DNA of 64,000 nucleotides from NCBI GenBank assembly GCA_039583875.1, contig CM077167.1:154397010-154461009 (forward strand), written 5' to 3'. Made by a program: the position numbers and the translations under genes. Below are positions 30,939 to 42,660 of the stretch, piece by piece. This DNA comes from Platanthera guangdongensis (taxonomy: Eukaryota > Streptophyta > Magnoliopsida > Asparagales > Orchidaceae). Positions within the stretch are counted from its first letter, which is position 1; every line of letters starts with the position of its first letter. The notes under the pieces were generated by a model. It had not been told where the DNA came from and searched no databases. It worked only from the letters and a program-made list of their open reading frames with translations.

Positions 30939-33900
30939 TTGTATGCTTTGCTTAGTACCCCTATGTTTGCGATTTGTGTGTGTGACATGATTGTCACAGG
31001 CTTTGTGATGATTCAGGACACGCTGGAGCGAGCACTATTTGATACGGGTGCATCGCATTCTTTTCTGTCTAGCGAGTTTATAGCGCGGCTTGGGATACCT
31101 AGTCGTGCCAAGACAGATAGCGACATAGTGGTTTTGCCAAATGGCCGTTGGATGCTTGCGGATCAAGCTTGCGATGTGGCAGTTGAGTTTTTGTTTTGCC
31201 CATATCGGAATTCGACGTGATTTTTGGGATGCATTGGCTTGCGAAGCAGCATGCTATGATTAATTGTCAGTCCAAAGAGATCATGTTGGGCCAAAATACC
31301 GAACAGGAGACAAAGTTCGCGGGTATGCGAGGAGTAGGCGGGACATTGATGTCTGCACTCCAGGTAGTCAAGGCTGTTCGGAAGGGTGCGGAGTGTTACT
31401 TCGCACTGATTCAGGCTGTTGAGCCTAAGGCCAGTGTGTGTGAGGTTCCGATTGTGGCGGAATTTACAGATGTGTTTCCCACGGATCTCCCTGGGCTACC
31501 ACCCCAGCGGGAGATTGACTTTACGATCGAGTTGGTGCCAGGTGCGAAACCTGTGGCCCGCTCGCCATATCGCGTTGCGCCAAAAGATATGGCAGAGTTG
31601 AAGATTCAACTACAAGAAATGCTAGAGCAAGGTTATATACGCCCAAGCATGTCACCTTGGAGCGCGCCTATGCTTTTTGTAAATAAGAAAGACGGTGGGT
31701 TGCGGTTGTGTATTGATTACCGTGAACTGAATAAGCTAACTGAGAAGAATAAGTATCTGATACCCCGGATTGATGAGTTATTCGATTAGCTGGTAGGCTC
31801 GACCGTCTATTCGAAGTTGGACCTGAAGTCTGGTTATTACCAGTTGAGAATTCGGGAAGGTGACATTCCCAAAACCGCATTTGGAACGCGTTATGGGCAC
31901 TATGAGTTCACAGTCATGTCATTTGGACTGTGCAATGCGCCCTCGGTGTTTATGGATCTGATGCACCGTATTTTTCGAGAGTACCTGGATCTGTTTGTGA
32001 TAGTATTCATTGATGATATCCTGGTGTACTCGAAGTCGAAAGTTGAGCATGAGACTCACTTGTGGTTTGTGTTGAACACGTTGAGGCAAAATCAGCTCTA
32101 TGCCAAGTTCTCGAAGTGCGAGTTTTGGCTATCGTCGGTGGCATTTCTGGGCCATGTGGTGAGTGGAGCGGGCATTGCAGTGGATCCAGCGAAGATAAGG
32201 GTCATACAGGAGTGGCCACTATTATCTTTCGTGGCCGAGGTCAGGAGTTTCCTTGGACTTGCGGGCTACTATAGAAGATTTGTGAAAAACTTCTCGCGGA
32301 TTGCTTTGCCGCTAACCACATTGACGCGAAAAGATCAGAAGTTTGTTTGGACGTCAGAGTGCGCACGAGCTTTTGAAGAGCTGAAGATTCGGTAGACCAC
32401 GGCGCCGGTGTTGTCTTCGCCACGTGGAACCGATGGATTTGTGATTTATAGTGATGCCTCAGGGAGCGGCTTAGGCTGCGTTCTTCTGCAGAATGGCATG
32501 GTTATTGCTTATGCCTCACGACAGCTGAAGGTGCACGAGTGAAATTATCCCGTCCATGACTTGGAACTAGCGGCGGTGATTTTTGCACTCAAGTTGTGGC
32601 GACACTACCTTTATGGAATGAAGGTGGAGATCTATACAGATCATAAGAGCCTAAAGTACCTATTGGAGCAGAAAGATTTGAATATGCGACAATGAAGGTG
32701 GTTGGAGTTCCTTGGGGACTACACTTTCGAGATTGACTATACGCCCGGGAAGGGGAATGCTGTCGCAGATGCCTTGAGTCGGCGGGTTCCGGCTAGAGCA
32801 AATTGGTTACAAAGGCATGATGAACGTCTTATCCAGCAGCTGGAGGCGTTGGAGATTTATTGTGTTGACAAGAATTCCACTATCACTGCATGTTTGAACT
32901 GGACTGAGGTGCAATGTGACCTTGCAGACCGAGTTCGACGGGAAACGGAGTTGGATGAAGATCTCTTAAGCTATGTGAATGAAGGGCCAGAGGGCAAATT
33001 CACCTGGAATGACGGCCTTTTGCGAAAAGAGGGCCGTTTGTCCCGAATGTGGGGAAATTGACGGAAGAACTGATGTATGAAGTGCATTATACAAAGTATT
33101 ACATTCACCCCGGGAGCACGAAGATGTTCAACGATACGAAAAACTATTCTGGTGGCCAGGGCTCAAGAAAGATGTTGCCCTTTATGTATCCAAATGCCAA
33201 ACATGTGCGATGGTGAAGGCGTAATGCCAAAAGCCGGCGGTTATTTGAAGTCACTGCCGATCCCAGAGTGGAAATTTGATGATATTTCCATGGATTTTGT
33301 GCACGGGTTGCCGAGATCGCAGCGAGGAAATGATTCCATTTGGGTGATTGTTGACCGGCTAACGAAAGTGGCACATTTTCTCCCGACCAGGCGAGATGAT
33401 TCAGTGGAAAGTTTGGCAAAGTTGTATGTTGACCAGATTGTACGGCTTCACGGTGTTCCTCGGAGCATCGTAAGTGATCGAGATGGGCGATTCACATCAA
33501 ATGATTGGAGGCTAGTTCACCGACTGTTGGGCACGAAGTTGACTTTCAGTACGGCCTTTCATCCCCAAATGGATGGCCAAACTGAACGTACCAATAGAAT
33601 AATGGAGGACATGCTCTGAATGTGCGCCCTTGACTTTGGAAAGATATGGGAAGATCATCTTTATATGGTAGAGTTTGCATATAATAACAGCTACCAGGAG
33701 AGCATTGGGATAGCACCTTATGAAGCGCTATATAGAAGGAAGTGTCATACTCCCTTGGCTTGGATAGAAGCGGGCGAAGCTCGGGTTTTTTAAACCAAAT
33801 GAGGTTGAGGAAGCAAACTCAACCATATGAACGATTCGAGAGAAGCTACTTATTGCTCAAGATCGACAAGCTAAGTACTACAACGCCAAGCACCGGAACA

Positions 33901-34331
33901 TGGAATTTGTTGTTGGCGATTGGGTCTACTTGAAGATCAAACCATTCAAAGGTGTCTCCCGGATTCGACGATTGAAAAAGTTGAGTCCAAGATATTTGGG
34001 TCCTTTTGAAGTGGTTGAGCGAGTTAGCGAAGCGGCTTATCGGCTAGCTCTGTCGGCAGACTTGGGTGGATTACATGATGTATTTCACATCTCGGTGCTT
34101 CGGAAGGCCGTGAAAGATCCAGCTCAAGTGATCGCGGATGCTCGTGTGCCGGTGGAGTATGGGCTAACAACGAGAGTTAGACCCATTCAGATCGAAGATC
34201 GAGCCGAGAAACAGTTGTGGAATAAGACGGTCGGCATGGTGAAAGTCCGATGGGAGAACTGCGACCGTGAAGAACTGACATGGGAGCGAGAGCAAACCAT
34301 GCGAGAAGAGTTCCCTGAGGTGTTTTTGTAA
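30939..34331 (+). pseudogene. pol: Pol of A (protease, RT, RNase H, integrase, chromodomain)
   Basis: Protease with LFDTGASHSF at about 31035-31065; reverse transcriptase from 31540 with [18 protein letters not shown] and catalytic [10 protein letters not shown] near 32007; RNase H with YSDASGSGLGC near 32450 and TDHKSLKYL near 32640; integrase core with [14 protein letters not shown] near 33290 and IVSDRDGRF near 33470; C-terminal GLHDVFHISVLRK near 34068 and a chromodomain-like end (KVRWENCDREELTWE). Stops: TAG 31787-31789, TAG 32393-32395, TGA 32540-32542, TGA 32693-32695, TGA 33617-33619. Frameshifts lie near 31190, 33030-33230 and 33780-33900. Together these activities copy and insert the element. 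This copy cannot make a full protein. Confidence 0.9.
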
Positions 34332-34453
34332 TCTGTGGAGAGTATTGTGTTGTAACATAAAAAGTTGAATGTTATAACATTTTTCTTGCTGGTTACTTAT
34401 TGCCTTCCTGTGTCGGAATTTTGAGGACGAAATTTCTTGTAGGAGGGGAGGAT

Positions 34454-34496
34454 TGTAACAGCCCAATTTTCTCAGCAGACAATTTTCGGGTGACAC
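34454..34496 (+). mobile_element. 3' LTR of A, first 43 bp
   Basis: It starts TGTAACAGCCC after the purine tract AGGAGGGGAGGAT (34441-34453) and stops at GACAC (34492-34496), the TSD of element B. It continues at 58235. Confidence 0.92.
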
Positions 34497-37165
34497 TGTA
34501 ACGCCCCGTATTTTTCGTCGAGTGATGGCATACGCTTGATGGGCGTTACGTTGGCTTTGACCATTGTTCGAGCATGGTTTTTACGCGGGCTTTCGAGTGG
34601 CTGTAGCCTAGTTGCATGATTCCCCAGCAAGCCGGAGTCCAATGTTGGGGACTCGGTGAGGCCTCTTAGGGAATGCGTGCACCTTTTCGAGCCTGGGTCA
34701 GGTTGCTCAAAACGGGTTGCTTGTATGGAAGATGTGTTCAGCAAACAAAAAGCGGTAAAAAGTTCTTAAGGAATAAATGGTCTAGGACGAAACAGAAACT
34801 CTTTTCAAAACAGTGAAAAATGGTCATTTTTTTGAGTGACACGGCCTGGGACACGGGCGTGTCCCAGGGCGTGTCTAGATCGGGATGCGGTTTGGCTTTG
34901 TGGTCGTCGAACTTCGTACGACGAAGTTGCGGGCAGAACACGCCCCCTGACACGGGCGTGTCGGGGCGTGACCCAGGGTGTGACCTGTGGCATGACCTCC
35001 TGGACTCGACGAATTTTCTTGCGGCGAGTTGAGCTCGACGAATGGGGTACACGCCCCGTGACACGGGCGTGTCATGGGCCGTGTCCCGCTATGTCGAGTG
35101 TCGCGTGTCGAGTGTCGAGTGTCGAGTGTCGGGTGTCGAGAGAGGGGACACGGCCTGTGATACGGGCGTGTCACAGGGCGTGTCCAGCTTTGTCGAAGTG
35201 TCGACACTTTTGGTCGACGAGATGTCGAGACACTGGTTACACGCCCGAGATCACGGGCGTGACCTACCGGTCACGGGCGTGTACCCGGCCATGTACCTTG
35301 TGGATAAACTGGAAATTGTCGGATTCTGCGCCGCTTAAGGTACACGCCCTGTGACACGGGCGTGTCACAGGGCGTGACAGGGCCGAAAATCAATTTTCTC
35401 CAGTGTTTTTGTGCCGTTCATTTCTTTGATTCTGGATCAAATGGTCCAGCTCTGTTCTGGAGGAAATAAGGCCGAAAAAGAGATTCCTCCTCCTCATTTC
35501 ACCTTCTTCTTCATTCTCAAAGTGAAAGCAAGGGAGAAAAGCTAAGGAAAGGGAAGGAGAAAAAGAGGAGCAGCCATCGCGGTGTCATCTCGGTTCAGGC
35601 AAGCGGTGTTCTTCACCCTTGCCAATCTTGTTTTCTTGTTGTTTTTGATTGTGCAAGTTTAGCTAGTTTTCCCCATTCCATTTTATTAGCTTGTTCTTCT
35701 TGTTTTGCCCCTCACTTTTGTCTAAATTGGTTAGCCTTGTTACTCTACTATTGTTTAGGACCCATAAGCATAAATTATCTTGTCTTTCAAGAATTTGCCA
35801 AGCTAGATGCTTACCTATTGTTCATCTCATGTTTTTCGTGTTTTATCTTATATTTTTCTATTAGCTACCTTTCTTGTTCCTATGATTCGCTAGCTTGTTG
35901 TGTGTAATCGATGTTGTTACTTGTGGGGTTTGCTTATGGTGAAGTAGAGACCCAAATTCTATCAAGTTTGACATAACTTGGGTAAGTTGTAATCATGAGT
36001 GAGGACGTTGAAAGGAAACGGGTTTAGCTTGGATTATGGTGAGTTTTGTGAGGCGAATGATGAACCATGGCAGGAGCGTTGGTGTGAGGATTCGGTAAGG
36101 GGTGGTGTGGTTTCAGCCTTGGTGGCCACCGGGTTTTGATTTGTGGTGTAGAGCACCGTTTTGGCCCCGATTTGGGCTGGCTTTTATTGGTGCGTTCCGC
36201 TTTAGGGCCGCCACCAAAAGGCACTTGCGGAATCGAACTTAACCGCTGCTTATGTTTCACTAGTATCGTTGTTTCTTATTCTACAGATGATGGAATGGGA
36301 AGGTGTATTGCCTTTTTGCTCCTGCGGGTTGAGCAGGACTTGATGAGAATTTCATGCACTTGATGCGTTACATGTTGGGTTGGCAGTGTTTAACACTTAT
36401 TTTCCACCTTGTTCTTTTTACTCGTTTACATGAAATTTCTACGGGGTCGGTAAGCCCCTTCGTTATATTTTATGAACGTAATGCTCTCTTTTTGTAGCTT
36501 TGATGATTGCTGAGGTGTTCTTTCTTGAATGCCTCAGGTGCAGGGTATAGTCGGTCGAGCGGCTAGTGCTTGGGTAGAGTCTCTTTGGAGCTAGCCGAGC
36601 TTACTTAGCGAGGTAGTTCTTACTTGGTTGTACAGACATACATACGCCCCAATGGGTTCGTGTCAGCTTGTTGGCACCCATTGGTGGCTTTATTTACTTG
36701 CTACATATGAATGCTAGACTGCTATTACGAATCATTGGAATGATCTCTACTTGCTCTTGGGATTGTTTTATGCTAGGTTGCATTAGGTATTTTAAGCTAA
36801 ACAAAACCTATTATTGTATAGCATTCATAACATGTTTTGGTCACCTAAACAAATATTTTCCAAACAACGTAAAAAGGTTGATTTCTTATATTCTTATAAA
36901 TCTAGAGTGCGTATAGGAGATCGTCATAAGTAAACTACAGTATTTTCCGCCGCGTACAAACACACGTTTTGATCCATAAGGCTGAGGGATACGGCCATCA
37001 AACTAAACGGTTTTCTTGCATACAACTGATGGATTTCAACTACTCAGAAAGTGTCGAGGTTGTGCCTGAGCGTGTGCAGTTATACCCTGCACGACGTGGC
37101 ATCATAACCCGTAGTTCCTCTTACTCTGATACGATGTACTCGTTGAGGACATACGGGTTATGACA
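34497..37165 (+). mobile_element. 5' LTR of B
   Basis: It runs from TGTAACGCCCCG to GGGTTATGACA and is followed by the primer-binding site. The first 340 bp are followed by the dyad array (34838-35380), then CT-rich and AT-rich leader-like sequence. Compared with the 3' copy it has two extra dyad arms near 35345-35375 (a 23-bp difference) and a different number of GTGTCGA words near 35090-35135. Confidence 0.92.
34838..35380. repeat. ACACGGGCGTGTC dyad array of B plus GTGTCGA tandem words
   Basis: Seven or eight ACGGGCGTG dyads occur, several with longer paired arms (CCTGGG/CCCAGG, CCTGTG/CACAGG, CCCGTG/CATGGG). At 35091-35137 AGTGTCG is tandemly repeated six times. The motif is shared with A although the rest of the two LTRs is unrelated. 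Confidence 0.88.
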
Positions 37166-37462
37166 GTTGGTATCATAGGGAGGTTTGCTTGACAATTGGT
37201 CGGGCAAACTTGCCTTTTTGTAATCGTATTATGCATCATCGTCTCATACACACACCGAGCTGCCATCAGTATGTCTTGGCCGAAGCACGTACACTACACT
37301 CATGGCATAAACAGAAGTATACGGGGCATATTATGTAGTATGGGATGCATAATATGTGATTGTCTATGGATCCACCATAGGGGCAACATATATGGGTTAT
37401 GTAGTATGGGATGCATAACCTCACCACATGGATGCGACTAGCACGTTTTCTTTTATTCGTTG
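37166..37462 (+). other. Primer-binding site and start of the B leader
   Basis: TTGGTATCATAGG (37167-37179) is an iMet-type primer site. No coding sequence lies here. Two hairpins share the 12-nt loop TAGTATGGGATG: 37327-37356 (9-bp stem CATATTATG/CATAATATG) and 37395-37420 (7-bp stem GGTTATG/CATAACC). The last five bases, CGTTG, are the left TSD of copia C. Confidence 0.75.
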
Positions 37463-37724
37463 TGAAAGATATGGTACCTAAACACCTAGAGGGGGGGTGA
37501 ATAGGTGACCTAATCCTTTTTAAACTTTAATGGCAGCAGACAGTTAATATCACAGATTTCTAACTATTCTATCACAGAAAACACACAGCATACACAGCAA
37601 CAATCACAGCACAGCACAGCAGACAAAGTGTTTTATAGTGGTTCCCCAAGATATGGGTACATCCACTTTCCCCCTTCGCCTATCTAGCAGTGTACTAGAT
37701 TCGTCCAAACTTCTCCACTGTCTC

Positions 37725-37972
37725 AGAACCCAAATTGGTTCCTACACCTCAGGCCCAAGGCCCTACAACTCAGCTTTATCCCAAAGCCTACACTCAGCCA
37801 CAAAGGCCTACACTCAGCCACAAAGGCCTACACTCAGCCACCCAGGCCTACACTCAGCCAATCAAGGCCTACACTCAGAGATAACAATCTCCTACACTCA
37901 GGCCTTCAAGCCCTACCCTCAGCCTTTATAAATACAGGCTTACAATTCACTCAGATCCAAAGGATCCTACAA
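37725..37972 (-). repeat. Hairpin array with constant CTGAGTGTAGG linker
   Basis: Ten or so units in series. Read on the plus strand the linker is CTACACTCA and the inserts pair with themselves: GAACC/GGTTC, GGCC/GGCC, GCTTT/AAAGC, GCC/GGC four times with different loops, GAGAT/ATCTC, GGC/GCC, AGCCT/AGGCT and GATCC/GGATC. The four GCC/GGC units form a ~20-bp tandem repeat. The 5' LTR has the same array at 48725-48972. Confidence 0.85.
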
Positions 37973-38351
37973 GTTAAAAATGATTATTGAAATAATAACT
38001 CAACAACTCAAAAACAAGAGAGGGGAGTTGAGAGTTTCTTGATGAGTTCTTGGAAGAACTCAGTTGGATTCAATCTGACTTAGCTTTCTTCAAAGCTTCT
38101 TGAGTAGAACTGAATAAGATTGTCTCCTTCTGCAGTTGTTCCTTGACCTCTGCCACTTAGAATTCAGAATAGATTTGAACCCTTCTTCTCAGCCTAGTTC
38201 CAACGGCTGATTTCTTGGATGGAGCCCTCTCTCTCCAACTTCTTTGATCTGCACTTGAACTGCAAGATCTTCTTGATTTGATACTCTGTGTACCACTTTA
38301 ATAACTTGTTCTTCAACAATGTGATCAACAGTTTCTGTAAACTGTATGTGC

Positions 38352-38360
38352 CTATTTATA
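38352..38360 (-). promoter_or_regulatory. TATA box of the C LTR
   Basis: The minus strand reads TATAAATAG inside GGCCTATAAATAGGC. The same box is at 49352-49360 in the 5' LTR and 62415-62423 in the LTR of E. It lies ~150 bp downstream of the GTGTCGACAC array. Confidence 0.6.
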
Positions 38361-38494
38361 GGCCTTCTTCATGATAACCGGCTGGTCCGGTTCATAACTG
38401 TCTTCTGACATCTCTGATAGGTGCTGTAGACCGGCTGGAACGGCAGCTGTCAAGTCATCCAGTCATTCCTTGAAAATCTCTAACTGTCTGAAAG

Positions 38495-39371
38495 TGTCGA
38501 GACTTTCTGTCTTCAAGTGTCGACACTTATAGACCAAGTGTCGACACATGATGTGTAAGTGTCGACACAAGTCTACAAGGTGTCGACACAACTCCTTGTA
38601 TGTCTCGACACAGATTCTTCTTCAGGTGTCGACACTGAAATTGAGTGTCGACACAAGTACTTGATCTTCTATCTTTAGCTGTATTCTTCTAAGTGTCGAC
38701 ACATCTCCTTTGTGTCGACACATCTTCTTGTGTTGAATCTGTTAAGTGTCGACACAGCTTCTTGGTGTTGACACATAGTCTTCTATGTTGATACTTGCTG
38801 AGTGTCGACACAGCTCCTTTGTGTCGACACTTGATTCTTCTGTTGAGACTTCAGCTGAGTGTCGACACATTCCCTTAGTGTCGACACTTGTACTTAGAAT
38901 AATTTGACAATCTTGATGTTCTTTGCTAAGTGTCGACACTGCTCCATGTGTCGACACTTTCTTCAAGTGTAGAGTCTTCAGCTGAGTGTCGACACATTGT
39001 TCTAGGTGTCGACGCTTACTTCATGTACTGACTCTTCTGTTGAGTGTCGACACATTGTTCTTGGTGTCGACACTTTCTTCAAGTGTTGACTCTTCTTGTT
39101 GTGTGTCGACACATTGTTCTTGGTGTCGACACTTTAACTTAGTTTCTGCTGACTTTTGCTGAGTGTCGACACAGCTCCAAGTGTCGACACTTTCTGGTGT
39201 ATACACAGCTTCACTGGGTGTCGACACAGCTCCTTGTGTCGACCCTTTCTGTCTGGTGTCGACTCTGCATCCCAGGTGTCGACACAATGACTCCAAGTGT
39301 CGACACTGCTTGTCTGGGTGTCGACACAAGTCTTCTTAAGTGTCGACACTTTCCCTCTGGGTGTCGACACA
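38495..39371. repeat. Array of ~28 GTGTCGACAC palindromes
   Basis: I count about 28 perfect TGTCGACA words in ~860 bp, plus near-copies (TGTCTCGACA, TGTTGACA, TGTCGACGC). Spacers are 6-30 nt, often TTCTTC- or CTCC-containing. It is in U3. The 5' LTR array (49495-50371) is nearly identical, and near-copies changed in one LTR are often intact in the other. Confidence 0.92.
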
Positions 39372-39515
39372 TGGACTTAGAAACTTTTTGCTTCAGTCTA
39401 GTAATTACTTAACCTGCATAAGTAAACTCAACATACATCAAATACATTATGATGTATATCATTGAGTTGGGTGAGTATTCTTCAAATCAGGTACATTTAA
39501 CCAATGTACCCAACA

Positions 39516-39814
39516 ATCTCCCCCTATTTGGAGAAGTCATAACCCTTAGTCAATGATATACACCATTCATAATTAAAATTACAAAATGATGTAAAGCAGG
39601 ACAATGTTCAGCAGGGTAAAAATAAACATGTATCAATTTCACATGTATACAAATTCATCATTACAGAACAAATAAGGAATAGACATATTCACAGAACAAA
39701 CATGAAATATATTAATCATATATTGTTCTAACATTTGTCTTATACATTTTCAGAAGTTCACTAAATATTTTACATTCAAAAGATTACAAAATAGACTTCA
39801 AGAAAATTCTAAAT
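39516..39814 (-). other. Polypurine tract and 3' untranslated part of C
   Basis: CCAAATAGGGGGAGAT on the minus strand (39516-39531) directly precedes the 3' LTR and would prime plus-strand synthesis. The rest up to 39814 is AT-rich and has no gene. Confidence 0.85.
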
Positions 39815-42632
39815 CTATTTTTGTTCAGGTTCCTTGATAACTATTCCCTTGCCAGCTTGGACTTTTGCTTGAACAGGAGCATCAGAAGTTTCAGCATCAG
39901 CAGGCTTCTTGCCTTTTAGATCTTTCTTTTTAAGCTCTTCAGCTTTGATTTTCTGCGTCTCAAAATAGTGATATGGCTTTGGAAAGTACTTGCTAGGCTC
40001 CTGGGTTGTAGGAGGTAGCTTTCCTATCTTTGCCTTCCTTCTGTATTGAACAATGGCCACTTGTCTAGATTCATGCTTTCTCCATTCAGCTTTAGAGAAC
40101 CACTTGTTCCTGTCATGAGTGTTATCCTTGGCAGCTTTCCAGGCAGTTAATATTATATTCCTAGAGGTAGGGCTCCACTGTTCAAAGTCTGGCCTTTGTT
40201 CTGCTTGTTCCCTAAATCTCTTCTTAGACAACCTTGTCTCTTCCTCCTTCTGTAATGCCTCTTGCATGGCTTCAGTAATAGGCTGAACCACTTTATCCAG
40301 AATAACATTAGACTTCCCTTCAGTTGGGCTATAAATGTGATGAATATCAGCTTGCACCATGTCAAAATCTGGTGGAGGATAGATCACTTGAGCTACCTCT
40401 GGTTGCTCACCTCCAAGATATGCAGTTTGAATCCCAGATTCAGCAACATTGTCATCATCACAGAGTGGAGGATAGCCCAGTGTAGCTCTGATGGAATTAG
40501 ATATCCATTTGGCATGATCAGATCTAGCTTTGACTAAAACTCTCTCCCCCTTTATGACTTCTCTAGCCATATGATCTCTGACATCATCCTTTTGAAATCT
40601 TATTTGACTATCCAAGTATCTGATTCCCTCTTTAAAGAATGGTTTGAGCTTTTGAATTTGTTCAGATATGGCTTTCTGGGAGGCGTGGATTGCAGACTTA
40701 ACAGCAGAAATTTCTTCTTGAAAGGCTTTGTCAAATTCAGCTTTAGCAGCAGTAGAAGTTGAAGGTTCAGCAGCCTTGTTCTTCAACTCAGTGACTATAG
40801 CATTATAAGAAGCAGTCAAGTTGTCATTCATCCTTATTTGATTTTCCAGAATATATCCTTGTTTCAATGCTATATCATCCACCTGTGCTTTGATCTTTTC
40901 TTGGTGTGTTGCCAAATACACCACTGCATTTCCACCTTTGTGAAAACATTCAGTCATCTCCTTCTTGTTAAGGTTCATTTAAAACCTTATAGACTTGATA
41001 TCCTGAGCAAGATCAAACTGGAGTGACTTTTGCCCTTCATCTACATAATTTTCTATTGCCTTTCTTTGTTCATCCAGTTTTATTTGCATTGCCACCATCA
41101 GTGCACTATAATCAATGGCTGGGGCTGGTTGGATTATAGGCTGTGGTGCAACTGTTTGGAGAGCCTTCTTGTAACTCTGGCTTCTTCTCCTGAAGACATA
41201 AAGTTTCTTTTTCTTTGCCCTAGTAGCCTCCTCATCTTCAGACTCTGAGGAGCTGGTTATGTCAACCCTGTCCTTAGGGCTTGAAGGCTTCTCAGATTGT
41301 TCAACTGGAGCTTTCCCAGTTTCTGGTCTTATAGGCTCTTCATGAACTTGCACTTTCTCCCCCTCAGCAGCAGCATTATCTTTTTCATTATCAAAATCTG
41401 CTTGATCAAGATTTAGGAATAAATCTTCCATTGTGTATTCTGGTGGTGAAGGAGCTGGAGACAGTCTTTGCTCTTCAACCACTGGATCAGGAATCACTTG
41501 TACAGCAGATGTGTCATCTTCAACAACATCTGGTACTGGACTATCCAGCTGAGTTTGCTGAGGAACATCAGATAAATCAGCATCTTCTATAAGATATTCT
41601 AAAGTATTTAGGTCAGTGAGTACCTCTTGTATGATGGTGGTGGCTTGCTCACTTTCCAGTGTAGATGGTTCTTCTACAACTGGAGGCTCCCCCTGGCTTT
41701 GATCCTTGTGGATGGGGCTAGCTTGAGGCAGCTCCCCCTGGATCTCAGCATCCTCATGAGGAGCAGGTGACTTCACTGCAGGCTCTTCCTCTAGGTCATC
41801 TGGAGTGAAAACAACTTGTTCTTCACTATCAGAACTACTGGTGGACTCTTGTGCCACTGGAGCAGTTTTTCTCTTTTTCTTTGGAGGAATCTCCTTCTCA
41901 GTAACTGCCTTCTCTGGGGTTGGCATTTCCTTGGACAACACCCTGTCCCATCTAGAAAAGATCCTTAAATCCATCTTCCTCATATGATTTATCTTGCTGC
42001 CTGTAGCAGTACTCATTACCTCTGGTATCACACCAGCTAGGTAGAGACTTAAGATTCTGCCCAGATTGGGCTTCTTCAGACTTTCCTTAATCTTATCAAA
42101 CACTATAACTGACCAATCAGTTCTTATAGTGAAGATAATTCTTGTCATTATATTGAACATGGAGGCAGACACTCTGTCATGCCCTCCTGGCTTACTGAGT
42201 AAGACCTTTCCCACTATCTCAGAGGAATTTGCCTTGGCTATTCATCCCTTTCCTGTTAAAAACAGAACCTATCTTCATCTTGGAATCAAGACCACACCAG
42301 GTTAGAGCTTCCCTGGTCTTTGAAGCAGTAACCTCTTCATCATCTTGAGTTTTTGGAAGCTGTAGAATCTTCCGCAGACTCTTTGGTGATACCTTGACCT
42401 TAGTTCCATGAACTCTGGATTTGATTCTGTATCCAGACTCATCTACTGCAGCTCCATTTAGGAATTCAAGAACCTCTTTCTTCCAAATCTTTGTAGGTTC
42501 AGAAACTAAGTATTCTAACCCAGAATCTGCAACTAGGGTTACGACCGCCTTGATTTCTGCATCAGCATCATTGAAAGCGCCGCGCACCAGCTCGTATCCT
42601 TCGTTGACGTTCTCCTCTAGCTTAGGCGCCAT
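39815..42632 (-). pseudogene. SIRE env-like region after pol
   Basis: Three open segments continue one another: 42219-42632 (137 residues), 40979-42214 (411) and 39815-40978 (387). A frameshift lies near 42215-42260 and an in-frame TAA at 40979-40981 separates the last two. Total about 930 residues. The N-terminal part resembles the domain found at the start of many plant transposon-associated proteins (EFLNGAAVDESGYRIKSRVHG), followed by a basic stretch (PKKKRKTA, a possible nuclear signal), a long acidic low-complexity middle and a C-terminal lysine/glutamate-rich, coiled-coil-like part. I see no clear signal peptide or transmembrane segment, so a true envelope role is not supported. SIRE1 of soybean has its env-like gene in this place. 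Function unknown. Confidence 0.7.
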
Positions 42633-42660
42633 TAGGGTTTGTAGAATTGGTCTTGAGAGA

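Larger units (their letters stand above)
37463..39515 (-). mobile_element. 3' LTR of C
   Basis: The plus-strand ends are TGAAAGATATGG and GTACCCAACA; length 2053 bp. From the element's 5' side: GTGTCGACAC array (38495-39371), TATA box TATAAATAG (38352-38360), a second TATA-like word TTTATAAAGG (37924-37933), hairpin array (37725-37972), the block around GGGGAACCACTATAAAAC, and a U5 with CACCCCCCCTCTAGG. Confidence 0.95.

Noticed and set aside
39021..39370. Cys/Val/Asp-rich open frames over the GTGTCGACAC arrays
   Set aside because: The peptides simply translate the repeat (VSTL, CRHS, VDT words) and occur in all frames.
38495..39371. CRISPR-like look (short palindromic repeats with spacers)
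   Set aside because: The repeat is only 8-10 bp, spacers are very uneven (6-30 nt) and similar to each other, there are no cas genes, and the array lies in the LTR of a eukaryotic retrotransposon.
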